Assembly: GCF_003584645.1 (NCBI RefSeq)
Contig: NZ_AP017928.1
Coordinates: forward strand, 3,386,395 to 3,450,394
Source: Methylocaldum marinum
GTDB lineage: Bacteria; Pseudomonadota; Gammaproteobacteria; Methylococcales; Methylococcaceae
Length of the DNA stretch: 64,000 bases
Direction: 5' to 3'
The notes beneath the pieces are model-generated. The model was not told the origin of the DNA, did no database searches, and was given only the letters and a program-made list of their open reading frames with translations. The number at the start of each line of letters is the position of its first letter. Positions within the stretch are counted from its first letter, which is position 1. A program made the translations under genes and the position numbers. Positions 30,178-38,997 of this stretch are shown piece by piece.

Positions 30178-31134
30178 CGGGAATTCGGCTCACGAGTTTC
30201 GGATCACGGCCAGGCGGTCTGCCGAGCGGGAACGGCGCGGCTGCCAACCGCCCCTCGTGGACGCGTTCCCCCAGACAGGCCCGGCCTGGTCATCGCACCT
30301 GGCAACTAAGTACATTCCATAAATTATTGCGAAGTCTCGACAAATTAATTCGATTGGCGGGTTTCTCCTGCAGTGGTGCGTAGGCCGCAAGACTTCCCTG
30401 AATGTATTTAGAGCATTTTCTAATCAGCTTTGCGGCGTTGCTGAATCGTCCCGTATGGCGCGCCCGAGCATCGCCAGCTGGAGGCGGAACCGCCTGAAGG
30501 GGCACGCGGGGGAGCGTGTGCGGCGACAGAGGCACACGGACGGGCCTTCTGTCGCCCGCGGCTCCAGCCAGCGACGCGCAGGATCAACGCGCCATCCGGG
30601 TGCCCGCTGATTCACACCTTCCCTGGTGCGAACCCTTCGGGCGCGCTCCGCTCGTCCAAATCGGCTCCCGGCCGATTTGTCTTTTGGTTACTTTTTCTTT
30701 GCGCACGCAAAGACAAACTCGCCGGGAGCGACCATTCCGCCGGGAGCGGAATGGGACGAACAACGTTCGCCCGAAGGGCAAACCCCAGGGATGGGGTTTG
30801 CAAAAGTAACTCGCCGGAGGGCGAGACACGCTTCAAACTCAATGGCTGCCGAAGACAGCTTCCTTTTCGAGGGGTACACCAGCGATGAAAACGCTTTTGC
30901 CGAATCGCGACGGGCAGAGGAACAGGAGAAGAGGATTTCAGACGCGATTCGATGCCGGCCTGGGCGTAAAGGCGGTCATGGCGCCCCGTGCCAGCGTAAA
31001 GACCAGGTCGCCGAGTTGCCGACAGACTGCTGGCTATGAATCTGCATAGAATCCTTACCGGTGTTAGATCGCCATCACTTTCGCCCAGTCCCCTCCCGAT
31101 GGGAGGGGATGAAGCGTTACCTAAGGTATTTACG
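30178..31134. other. 957-base gap with degenerate multi-copy-type repeat
   Basis: No convincing gene is seen. An inverted pair GTTACTTTT (30687-30695) and AAAAGTAAC (30802-30810) bounds about 120 bases containing smaller palindromes (for example CCGCCGGGAGCGG region), typical of intergenic repeat sequences. Open frames crossing this gap on both strands are Arg/Pro/Ser-rich and lack domain signals. The segment 30300-30430 is more AT-rich and might hold a promoter or transcript end. Confidence 0.45.
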
Positions 31135-32076
31135 TTAAAGCGCGGAAAAGGTACGACTCGCCGCCGAATTTCTTTGACGCCGGCCGATAAACCCAAAGCC
31201 CGCCAGAGCACTGCCCAGCAGCCAGACCGCGGGCGGCAAGGGTACGGGCGCCACGGCAGTGGTGGTAATGGAATAGCCGCTCTGACCAGGGTCCGCCAAA
31301 TTGGTGGAGAGACGGTTAGTCCAGTCGATGGAATCGCCGCCGGTATTCGAGCTCAATGCATAGGCGTAGGCATTGAATGCAAGCGTTGTCTCGTAGAGGC
31401 CGGAAACGGTGAACTCCACTTTGGCGTTTCCGCTGTCGATCAGCGAGCGGTCTGAGGTATTGCCCACATAAAGGTCGATGAACAGCAGGTATGAGGCCGT
31501 AGATGGATCATTGATATCCTGGCCGGAATAAAAAGGCAGTACCCAGCCGTTTCCGGGACCCGGTTTTGCGGTATTGGGACCATATAGAAAATCGCTTTTG
31601 CTAAAGGTTTCATCCACGGCCCCGGATACGTAACGAATGTCCGCGCCCACGGTTTGGTTCATGGTCGGTGTCCATTGATAGCCGCTGGATGTGATGCTCA
31701 AGCTGAAGTCGTCGGAAACCGGCCCTTGAACCGAGGCCAAGAGAATGATGGCGTCATTGTAGCCCCGACCGCCGGTGGTGCTGACCCAGAACGTGCCGGA
31801 GGTGGAGGAGGTATCGATGTTTTGAGTCGTCACCTGTCCATTGACGCCAGCGATCGAACTGTCCGTCGTGATATGCAATTGGTTCAAACCGCCGCCGTCG
31901 GCCTTGATGTAATAGGAGCCATCGGGACCGGAACCGTACTGCGAGCCGCTGTCGTTGGCGACGTTGATGTAAATGTGGTGATGATCCGGGAGCGGAACGG
32001 TGTTGGCCAACACCAGGCTCGATTGACTGAATAAAACGGTGCCCATCAGCACCGTTAAAATTGCTCGATTTTTCAT
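31135..32076 (-). CDS. exported protein with VPLPA-CTERM sorting tail
   Basis: I start at the ATG at 32076, preceded by GGATGGAGAG. The upstream extension of the open frame lacks a signal peptide and is rejected. The 313-residue product has a signal peptide ending VLA (about residue 25), then PLPDHHHIYINVANDSGSQY; the His triplet near the mature N-terminus could bind metal. The body is rich in Ser, Thr, Gly and Asp. The tail VPLPPAVWLLGSALAGFGFI plus GRRQR is a classic VPLPA-CTERM signal. It is on the minus strand, downstream of the sulfite-oxidase-like VPLPA protein gene and possibly read with it, although a strong hairpin lies between them. Function unknown. Confidence 0.87.
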   Translation of the reverse strand: MKNRAILTVLMGTVLFSQSSLVLANTVPLPDHHHIYINVANDSGSQYGSGPDGSYYIKADGGGLNQLHITTDSSIAGVNGQVTTQNIDTSSTSGTFWVSTTGGRGYNDAIILLASVQGPVSDDFSLSITSSGYQWTPTMNQTVGADIRYVSGAVDETFSKSDFLYGPNTAKPGPGNGWVLPFYSGQDINDPSTASYLLFIDLYVGNTSDRSLIDSGNAKVEFTVSGLYETTLAFNAYAYALSSNTGGDSIDWTNRLSTNLADPGQSGYSITTTAVAPVPLPPAVWLLGSALAGFGFIGRRQRNSAASRTFSAL

Positions 32077-32254
32077 CTCTCCATCCTTTCGTTTAGGTTG
32101 AACGGTCAATCCCGGCGAATTTGTGGGTCGAACGGAGTTCGCCCAACCTCCCCTCACGCCGACCTTTACCAAAGGGAGAGGGTGAACCCATGAGCCCGTT
32201 TCCCTCTGGCCGGGAAGAGCAGAGCGAGGGGGCAAAGCCGGTTTGGGATGAGGG

Positions 32255-32290
32255 CTTTAGGTTCCGGGCACGAAGGCCCGGAACCTAAAG
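32255..32290 (-). terminator. strong 15-bp stem-loop
   Basis: CTTTAGGTTCCGGGC and its perfect complement GCCCGGAACCTAAAG flank a 6-base loop, 84 bases after the stop of the minus-strand gene ending at 32374. No T run follows on either strand. It is a likely transcript-end or mRNA-stabilising structure, and could be a bidirectional terminator-like element. Confidence 0.5.
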
Positions 32291-32373
32291 GTTGGAATGA
32301 CGGAATCAGCCAAACCAACGCTTTTGAAGTCCCCGCCCCAGCCCTTCCGAACAGGAGGGGACAACCGATCCGA

Positions 32374-33375
32374 CTACGCGGCCGAGCGTTGCCTCCGGCC
32401 GGTGAAGACAAAGACGCACGCGCCGGACAGCATCAGAAGGACAGCAGGCGGAACCGGAACCGTGACCACTTCCAGACTGACCAGGTTGGACACATAGCGA
32501 CCGCCGCGCGTATCGCCCGGTACGACGATGCGTGCGAATCCGCTGCTGTCCAGAGATCCGCCCGAACCGTTGGCGTAAGCCACCAGGTCGCCCCGGTTGC
32601 CGTACTGCGGCATGATCTCTTCCAGTCCGAAGACGGACGCGTAGTTGTCGGTACCTGTTGCGACCACATAGGATTTCAAGAGCGTTGCCGGGTTGGTCGA
32701 GATGCCGGCGGCGACCAGCAAATCCCATAACGAGACGCCGGTAAAACCCTGGCCGCCACCCGCGACCAGAGGGGTGCCATCCGGATTTGTAAATTCCGTA
32801 TGGGGCGCCAGCGAACCCGGCAATTCGGCTGCCGTATAGGTAGTCGGATTGGAAACATCGCCGAAGACGCTGAACGAGGTGGAAGGGCCTTGAGTGCCCA
32901 ATCCGGGATAATCGACGTGGCCAACGCTCAAGCTGGTGAGGTCGAAGACGTGGGCGCCGTCTGTAGCGATCAGGCTGGGCGCCGACAACGCGCCATTGCT
33001 ATCGCTGAAGGCGATGATACTGTTTTGGGTGCCGAAATTGGCGTCAGCCAAATTGCCCAGCGAATACACGATGGTGCCGCTGGCGCCGGTGGCAACGACA
33101 TAATCGCGCAGAATATCGTTCTTAGGTACGGTGGGGTCCGTGGCTAAATAAGTATTCAAATAGCTGTATAATGACACGCCGGTATACGTATTGTCGCCAA
33201 CCGTTACCGTGGCGGTGCTACCGAAACTTTGGAGGTCGGTGATGCTGAAGCTGGAAGGACTGCCGGCGTTCAGAAAACCGGCAAGCGCGACATCTGCTTG
33301 TGCAGCTGCCGATAGTGTCAGCAAAAATGCAGATGCAATAGCCGCTGTACGAAGGTTCGATTTAAAGATTGACAT
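32374..33375 (-). CDS. exported tandem molybdopterin-domain-like protein with VPLPA-type tail
   Basis: The 333-residue product has a signal peptide ending AQA (residue 27). It contains two successive segments resembling the oxidoreductase molybdopterin-binding (sulfite-oxidase) fold. The first (about 45-170) includes YTGVSLYSYLNTYLA and DYVVATGASG. The second (about 180-305) includes FTGVSLWDLLVAAGI, SYVVATGTDNYASVF and ARIVVPGDTRGGRYVSNLVS. In active enzymes a Cys ligates molybdenum; the only Cys here (SGACVF) lies in the C-terminal membrane helix, so catalysis by molybdenum is unlikely. The tail VPVPPAVLLMLSGACVFVF with TGRRQR suggests exosortase-type sorting. GAGGGGG precedes the ATG at 33375. 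A binding or structural surface role is inferred. Confidence 0.85.
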   Translation of the reverse strand: MSIFKSNLRTAAIASAFLLTLSAAAQADVALAGFLNAGSPSSFSITDLQSFGSTATVTVGDNTYTGVSLYSYLNTYLATDPTVPKNDILRDYVVATGASGTIVYSLGNLADANFGTQNSIIAFSDSNGALSAPSLIATDGAHVFDLTSLSVGHVDYPGLGTQGPSTSFSVFGDVSNPTTYTAAELPGSLAPHTEFTNPDGTPLVAGGGQGFTGVSLWDLLVAAGISTNPATLLKSYVVATGTDNYASVFGLEEIMPQYGNRGDLVAYANGSGGSLDSSGFARIVVPGDTRGGRYVSNLVSLEVVTVPVPPAVLLMLSGACVFVFTGRRQRSAA

Positions 33376-34159
33376 GGTTTTTCCCCCTCGGTTAATGCCT
33401 ATCGCCCTTGCGGGCCGTTAATGCGATCATGAGCCGCGTATGCTTGTCCTATCCCGGCCGCCTCACGGTTGGGTGCGGCCCGCCGAATGTCCTATCCACG
33501 TCCGATCCAGCGTCAGTAACGCGCCGTCAAGCCGGCTTCGCCTGGTGGCGGGCATTCCTCATTCGTCCCATCCGAGGATCGGTCGTATTGCTTGGAATAT
33601 GTTGTTGGTGTACCTGCCGCCCGACGATGACCTAGCAGATGCGAACACGCGCGGGTTCCTTTGAATGATCAAGCAACAGCGCACGCCGGTTTTGCATAGT
33701 CCGGCGGACGCGCTTCTCTATTTATTTTTGTACACAACGCTAAACTGAAGGGTATGGCTGGGTCAAATATCCCCTTGGAAACGGCGTGTTTCTAAAAAAC
33801 AACACATTTGCCGCCCTGAGTTTGAGAGAAAAGCGCGAAAGTCCGAGTGGGACAGGTCCATCCAGTCAGCGGAGAGACACGATGCAAGAGAAAGGGATGG
33901 AAATGTAGGTAGTTGATGATGCGAATGCCGAAGCAATCTGCCATCCTGTTCGCGGTTCGCTTTGTGGATGCGGCTAGTACCGCAAACTCGGGCACAAAGA
34001 CCACGCCAGGACATGACAACCGGCACGAACAGGCGAAGCCTAAAGTTTGATTGAGAAATAATTTCGAAAATAAAGATTGACGATATTTATTTCAATATAT
34101 AGCGTCATCCATCGTTTTTTCCCAGCAATGCTTCCAGCAGAAACCAAAGGCGCATCCGA
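33376..34159. other. 784-base gap without a convincing gene
   Basis: The first part should contain the promoter of the minus-strand gene starting at 33375. Around 33715-33750 and 34050-34115 the sequence becomes AT-rich (for example TTTATTTCAATATATAG), suggesting further promoters. Short open frames on both strands (such as 33763-34026 minus) have no recognisable domain or Shine-Dalgarno and may be decayed coding sequence. Confidence 0.35.
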
Positions 34160-34501
34160 ATGACGCAAGTACATCAGCGCTCGCCGCTCCATCCTGTAAG
34201 CGACGGTCATTCCTTGATCCCTTGGGCCCAGTGCGGCTGTGCTGTCATTGTGGCTGCACCGTCTGCATCGCCTGCTACGACAACCACCGTCAGCCACCAC
34301 CTTAATCCCCACCGGGACGGGGCGCTGCCGGCGATCTGGACTGGCTCTGCGGCACCGGCGCATATCGGAAGCCTCAACGTCATGAGGTACGCCGAACCGG
34401 GCAGCGGCGAATTGGCGATCCTGTCGCCGCTTGCCTGGCTATTCGGGAGCGCCCTGACTGGCCTATGGTTAAGCAGGCGTGGCCGGGAACCAAACCGATG
34501 A
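34160..34501 (+). CDS. short frame ending in a VPLPA-like tail, possibly decayed
   Basis: The 113-residue frame has no signal peptide or domain. Its end, 'LSPLAWLFGSALTGLWLSRR' followed by GREPNR, resembles the transmembrane-plus-basic part of VPLPA-CTERM tails (compare VWLFGSALAGLGVIGRRK at 25313), but the proline motif is degraded. It may be the remnant of a VPLPA protein gene. Its TGA stop overlaps the ATG of the next gene by 4 bases (ATGA), a hint that translation was or is coupled. Confidence 0.35.
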   Translation: MTQVHQRSPLHPVSDGHSLIPWAQCGCAVIVAAPSASPATTTTVSHHLNPHRDGALPAIWTGSAAPAHIGSLNVMRYAEPGSGELAILSPLAWLFGSALTGLWLSRRGREPNR

Positions 34502-34944
34502 GCCGATACGCCTCCCCGGATGTGACGCCGCGCTTTCTGTTGTTTCACCTGCATCCCATTAGTGCACGCCTGCTGTTCATGCGTCATGTCTCCGGCAGCA
34601 TACTCGCGCCTCGCCAGCTGCCTCTGTTGTCCAGTCTCATAGAAGAAGACCCGCCGGAATGGGAAATGGCGCTTAGCGAGCAGCTCCGGCTAGGTATCCA
34701 GTTGAACGAAGACCTGGGCTTCGAACCCGGAATGCTGCTCGTAGACGGAAAATTTCGCCGGCAGGCCGAGATACCCAGGGGGCGAGTCGACCTGTATTTG
34801 GCCCGGTTTAGCACCTTCGATGCGCCGCACGACGCGGTCCGAGCGAGAGGCGGTGCACTGAGCCCGATCAACGAGCTGTACGGCCGCCACCCGGTGGAAA
34901 TGGCGGTATTACGCTGGGCTTTCGATTATCTGCTGAATAGCTGA
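34498..34944 (+). CDS. hypothetical cytoplasmic protein of 148 residues
   Basis: The frame starts at the ATG at 34498 inside an ATGA overlap with the preceding short gene. The product is charged, without signal peptide or membrane segment. It has alternating predicted helices (PLLSSLIEEDPPEWEMALSE, HPVEMAVLRWAFDYLLNS) and a central strand-rich part (LLVDGKFRRQAEIPRGRVDL). I do not recognise a family. Its amino-acid composition is that of a normal protein, which supports it being real. No functional inference is offered. Confidence 0.6.
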   Translation: MSRYASPDVTPRFLLFHLHPISARLLFMRHVSGSILAPRQLPLLSSLIEEDPPEWEMALSEQLRLGIQLNEDLGFEPGMLLVDGKFRRQAEIPRGRVDLYLARFSTFDAPHDAVRARGGALSPINELYGRHPVEMAVLRWAFDYLLNS

Positions 34945-35508
34945 ACACGCCGGGGGCTGCTTCCTGCTGTTAAGCCCCGTCTCCTCATCTTCCATCCCGG
35001 CGTGCCGGCAGATGGGAACGACAAAAAGGCTTGGGACCCGACTCGATCTGCTCCCTCCGGCTGGTTGGCCAATGCTTCGGCGGGTTTGTACTTCCTCGTT
35101 TTCTCCATCCTTCTGCTTCTCAATCCGCCCTGATACTCTCCGGCGCGGCAGTGACCTGCACGCCCTGGCAATTCCGCGACCTTCGATTCCCGTTCATCGG
35201 CGCGTGAGCTGCGCATGCCGAGGGCGTCTTTCGCTGGCGGTTTTCGATGCCAGACCGTTATGTACCCTGATTGTTACATTACCGACAATGCCGAGATGCA
35301 TTTGTCTCGTTTGTAGACAACATCACATAACGCATGTGTCTCGTTGATATCGGAAAAGCAATGTTGTCGGGAGACACCGGTTTGTCACTGCGTGCAAGAT
35401 AAACGGGTTGTCGGATTTTCGGGTGACGTGTCATCGATCGCCGCCACGACGCATCTGATTTGGCATGTATGTTGTTTGGCGACTCGCTATAACCTCTAAG
35501 AAATAGCG
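34945..35508. promoter_or_regulatory. upstream region of the second two-partner secretion operon
   Basis: No gene is seen in this 564-base gap. A direct repeat TGTCTCGTT occurs at 35303-35311 and 35337-35345, and the first copy belongs to TGTCT-N7-AGACA (35303-35319), an imperfect dyad. These lie 165-205 bases upstream of the tpsA start and are candidate regulator sites. No matching known operator is recognised. Confidence 0.3.
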
Positions 35509-38500
35509 ATGACCAAAATTCAGCACCCCCCGATGCCGTTCTCGCGCAACAAACTCGCCCTTGCCGTTTCGACGGCGCTGGCTCTGTGCCCCATGCCGCT
35601 GCCGGCCGCCCCCGAGGGCGGCGCGGTCGTCAGCGGCAGCGCGGTCATCAGCCAGTCGGGCACGGTCACCGACATCGCCCAACACACCGAAAAGGCGGCC
35701 ATCAACTGGCAGGGCTTCTCGGTGGGCCGCGCCGAATCGGTCAACTTCCAGCAGCCGAACTCATCGTCGATCACCCTCAACCGCGTGGTGGGTCACGAAA
35801 AAAGCGTGATCGAAGGGGCACTCAAGGCGAACGGACAGATCTTCCTGGTCAATGCCAACGGCGTACTCTTCGCCCGGGGCAGCAGTGTCAATGCCGCCGG
35901 GCTGGTGGCGAGCACGCTGGACATCCGCAACGAAGACTTCGAAGCCGGCCGCTACGTCTTCCAGGGCAATAGCGGCAGCGGATCGGTGATCAACATGGGC
36001 ACCCTCAGCGCGGCGGAGGGCGGCTATGTGGCGCTGCTGGGCAAGGAAGTCGTGAACCAGGGCGTGATCGTCGCCACCCGCGGCACGGCGGCGCTGAGCG
36101 CCGGCGAGCGGATCACGCTCAACTTCAACGGCGATTCGCTGGTTAACGTCAGTATTGACGAAGGCGCGCTCAAGGCGCTGGTGGAGAACAAGGAGGCCAT
36201 CTACGCCGACGGCGGCAAGATCATCCTCACCGCCAAAGCCGCTGACGAACTGCTCGGCAGCCAGGTGAACAACGACGGGTTGATCCAGGCGCAAACCTTG
36301 GACGACCTCAAGGGCGAGATCGTCGCCCATGCCTACGGCGGCACCGCCCATATCGACGGCACGCTGGACGCCTCCGCGCCCGACGGCGGCGACGGCGGCT
36401 TCATCGAGACCAGCGGCGACAAGGTGAAGATCGCCGAGAACGCCGTGATCACCGCCAAAGCTGCCGGCGGCAAGAACGGCACCTGGCTGATCGATCCCGA
36501 CGGTTACACCATCGCCAACAGCGGCGGCGACATCAGCGCCACTCAGCTTTCCGGTTTCCTGGCCAGCGATGCGGCGAACATCATCATCGAATCGACCCAG
36601 GGCAGCGGTTCCGACGGCGACCTCCATGTCAACGACGCCGTGAGCTGGGCCAGCAACGCCAAGCTCACCCTCAAGGCCACCGACGACGTCAACGTCAATG
36701 CGGCCATTACCGCCAGCGGGGACGCGGCCGGCCTCACCCTCGACGCCGGGCAGGACGTCAATGTCAACAACGCCATCACCCTGAGCGGCAACCACGCGAC
36801 AATGGCGGTGAATCACGGCCGCGACTACACCATCCGCACCAAGGCCAGCTACGCCGGCACCGAGCTCAATGCCGACGGCATTCCGGTCGCCAAGCAGGAT
36901 ACCAGCGGCGGCGTGTACGGCAGCATCACGCTGTCCGGCACCGACAGCAGTTTGAAGATCAACGGTCAGGATTACACGCTGATCCGCAGCATGGACGATC
37001 TGGCGGCGATCAGCGGTACGGTCGGCCATTACGCCTTGGCCAATGACCTCGATGCGGCGGACTGGAGCAGTGCCCATATCGGCTCCCCAACGGTGGTTGA
37101 CCGGTTTTCGGGCGTGCTGACCGGCCTGGGACATACCGTCAGCAATCTGACCCTCCGTGTGTCGGAGGCCCCAGTCGATAATCCGTTTGGGAGCTGGCGC
37201 CTGGGGTTGATCGGTTGGGCGGAGAACGCCACCACGCTCCGCGACATCGGCGTCGTCAACGCCGACATTTCAGTCACGGGCACGGCGCAGGGAGGCGGCG
37301 GCATTCTGGCCGCCGTTGTCGGAGGCGACGACGACCCGGAAACGCCCTTCTTCCCGGGCAACATCTATAACGCCTACAGCACCGGCAGCATCAAGGGAAC
37401 CTACGGGGTAGCGGGTCTTGTTTCATCGCTCTTAGGGAATATCTCCTACGCCTACTCCACCGCCGATGTCGTTAGCGGGGACACCAATCTTCCCGGGGGG
37501 AATTCCGGCGGTTTGATAGGCAGAGCGACTGCTGCCGAGCTCAAAAACGTCCACGCGACCGGGAATGTTACGTTGCTCGGTGAATGGAACGAGAGCGGGC
37601 CTAGCAGCAGTGGTGGCCTGGTCGGCTGGATGATACGTTCGAGTATAGCCAGCGCCTATGCCGTGGGCAGCGTCGATGGTACTGACTTGTCGGTGAGTTT
37701 GGGCGGACTGGTCGGCGAGATGCGAAGTCAGGAGGCTAATGATGGCTCTGCAGTTCCCATATCTATCCAGGATTCCTTTGCGACCGGAAATGTCACAGGC
37801 GGAAAAAAGCTCGGCGGGCTCGTCGGCGAAATCGGGCAGGTTCCAACAGATACTCCGGTTACCGTGAAAAATAGTTATGCGACAGGGAACGTGACCGCCA
37901 ACTATCCGCAAATGGATGCACTGGGGGATGGCACCGGCGGGTTAATAGGCTATGCGAATTTAGGTGACGGGATATTAACGATGGATCGCGCCTTTGCCAC
38001 CGGCAAAGTTGTGCTCGGCGATAGTTACGGCAGCATCTCCGGAAATGCAGGGGGGCTGATCGGCCGGTTGAACATCAAGGCCGGCACAATCACCAATTCC
38101 TACGCCACCGGCGATGTTTATGCGCCTAAGTCTAATGCTGTAGGTGGTTTGATTGGTGGTGCGAATAGCCTAGGTAGGGATAACCATATGCTTACCATCA
38201 CCGGCTCTTATGCGACAGGGAATGTCACCGGCAATAGAACCGTAGGCGGCTTGATTGGTTCGCTTACCGGTGCTTTTTCAGGTCTGGCAATTGGAACACC
38301 TTCCGCCCACATCAGCAATTCATGGTCGAGCGGAAAAGTCGCCGGAGGAGACAGAGGCGTGGGTGGCTTGATCGGGCAGACGGGCAGGGCAATCATCGAT
38401 AACGAGGTGTATTACAACGCCGAGGGCGTTTCCGCTTCTATCGGCAGAGTTACCAGCCCTATCGGCGGAGGCAGTACTACGATCGATAACAGCCAGGGTT

Positions 38501-38904
38501 TGACCGGCGATCAGCTCAAAGATATCCAGTACTACGCCAACGGCACCATCGACCAGGTGCTGGCCGACCGAGCAGCCGCTGCGGCCGCCCAAGCCGCCGC
38601 ACAAGCCGCCGCACAAGCCGCCGCACAAGCCGCCGCACAAGCCGCCGCACAAGCCGCCGCCCAAGCTGCCGCCCAAGCTGTAGCCAACACTGCATCACAG
38701 CTGGGCTCCACACGGGTCGCGGAGACGCAACGGCAAACTGTCACCGGAGCAGGCGCCATCACATTGTCGTCCGTCGCAGCCCCGCCAAACCTGGATAGCA
38801 ACATCATTATCAACGACCCCGCCAGCTACTCCGCCAACGTGCGGCGTATCGAGGTCGATGGCGTGATTTATGACCTGGAGGAGGAGGAGGATAAAACCGA
38901 ATAA
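35509..38904 (+). CDS. filamentous-haemagglutinin-like exoprotein (second TpsA) with GLUG repeats
   Basis: The 1131-residue product is a TPS-secreted surface protein. A signal peptide (about residues 1-34, ending LPAAPE) precedes the TPS domain at about 35-280, with AAINWQGFSVGRAESVNFQQ and the NANGVLFARGS version of the NPNG motif. Residues about 290-480 are beta-helical. From about 560 to 990, GLUG-type units recur (GGLIGYA, GGLVGEM, NSYATGNVT and variants). An alanine-glutamine linker of eight AAAQ units follows at about residues 1025-1056. The acidic tail (LEEEEDKTE) has no Cys pair, so anchoring, if any, differs from the first exoprotein. The partner TpsB gene follows directly. Confidence 0.93.
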   Translation: MTKIQHPPMPFSRNKLALAVSTALALCPMPLPAAPEGGAVVSGSAVISQSGTVTDIAQHTEKAAINWQGFSVGRAESVNFQQPNSSSITLNRVVGHEKSVIEGALKANGQIFLVNANGVLFARGSSVNAAGLVASTLDIRNEDFEAGRYVFQGNSGSGSVINMGTLSAAEGGYVALLGKEVVNQGVIVATRGTAALSAGERITLNFNGDSLVNVSIDEGALKALVENKEAIYADGGKIILTAKAADELLGSQVNNDGLIQAQTLDDLKGEIVAHAYGGTAHIDGTLDASAPDGGDGGFIETSGDKVKIAENAVITAKAAGGKNGTWLIDPDGYTIANSGGDISATQLSGFLASDAANIIIESTQGSGSDGDLHVNDAVSWASNAKLTLKATDDVNVNAAITASGDAAGLTLDAGQDVNVNNAITLSGNHATMAVNHGRDYTIRTKASYAGTELNADGIPVAKQDTSGGVYGSITLSGTDSSLKINGQDYTLIRSMDDLAAISGTVGHYALANDLDAADWSSAHIGSPTVVDRFSGVLTGLGHTVSNLTLRVSEAPVDNPFGSWRLGLIGWAENATTLRDIGVVNADISVTGTAQGGGGILAAVVGGDDDPETPFFPGNIYNAYSTGSIKGTYGVAGLVSSLLGNISYAYSTADVVSGDTNLPGGNSGGLIGRATAAELKNVHATGNVTLLGEWNESGPSSSGGLVGWMIRSSIASAYAVGSVDGTDLSVSLGGLVGEMRSQEANDGSAVPISIQDSFATGNVTGGKKLGGLVGEIGQVPTDTPVTVKNSYATGNVTANYPQMDALGDGTGGLIGYANLGDGILTMDRAFATGKVVLGDSYGSISGNAGGLIGRLNIKAGTITNSYATGDVYAPKSNAVGGLIGGANSLGRDNHMLTITGSYATGNVTGNRTVGGLIGSLTGAFSGLAIGTPSAHISNSWSSGKVAGGDRGVGGLIGQTGRAIIDNEVYYNAEGVSASIGRVTSPIGGGSTTIDNSQGLTGDQLKDIQYYANGTIDQVLADRAAAAAAQAAAQAAAQAAAQAAAQAAAQAAAQAAAQAVANTASQLGSTRVAETQRQTVTGAGAITLSSVAAPPNLDSNIIINDPASYSANVRRIEVDGVIYDLEEEEDKTE
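38581..38676 (+). repeat. 12-bp tandem repeat encoding eight AAAQ units
   Basis: Eight in-frame copies of a 12-base unit (GCCGCCGCACAA and close variants) encode AAAQ repeats near the C-terminus of the second TpsA. Five consecutive copies are identical in sequence; outer copies differ at single bases. Because the unit is a multiple of three, copy-number change would lengthen or shorten the linker without breaking the frame. Confidence 0.95.
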
Positions 38905-38997
38905 GGCATCGTCATGCCGCTGCCCTTCCGCCGACATGCCAGCCGCCGCTCGGGACGGCTGGCTCTTTCTCTCCAGTCACTGACCAACAAGAATGAA

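Noticed and set aside
30612..31211. 200-codon minus-strand open frame
   Set aside because: It runs through a palindromic repeat and overlaps the end of a VPLPA gene; composition is Arg/Pro/Ser-rich and no domain is seen.
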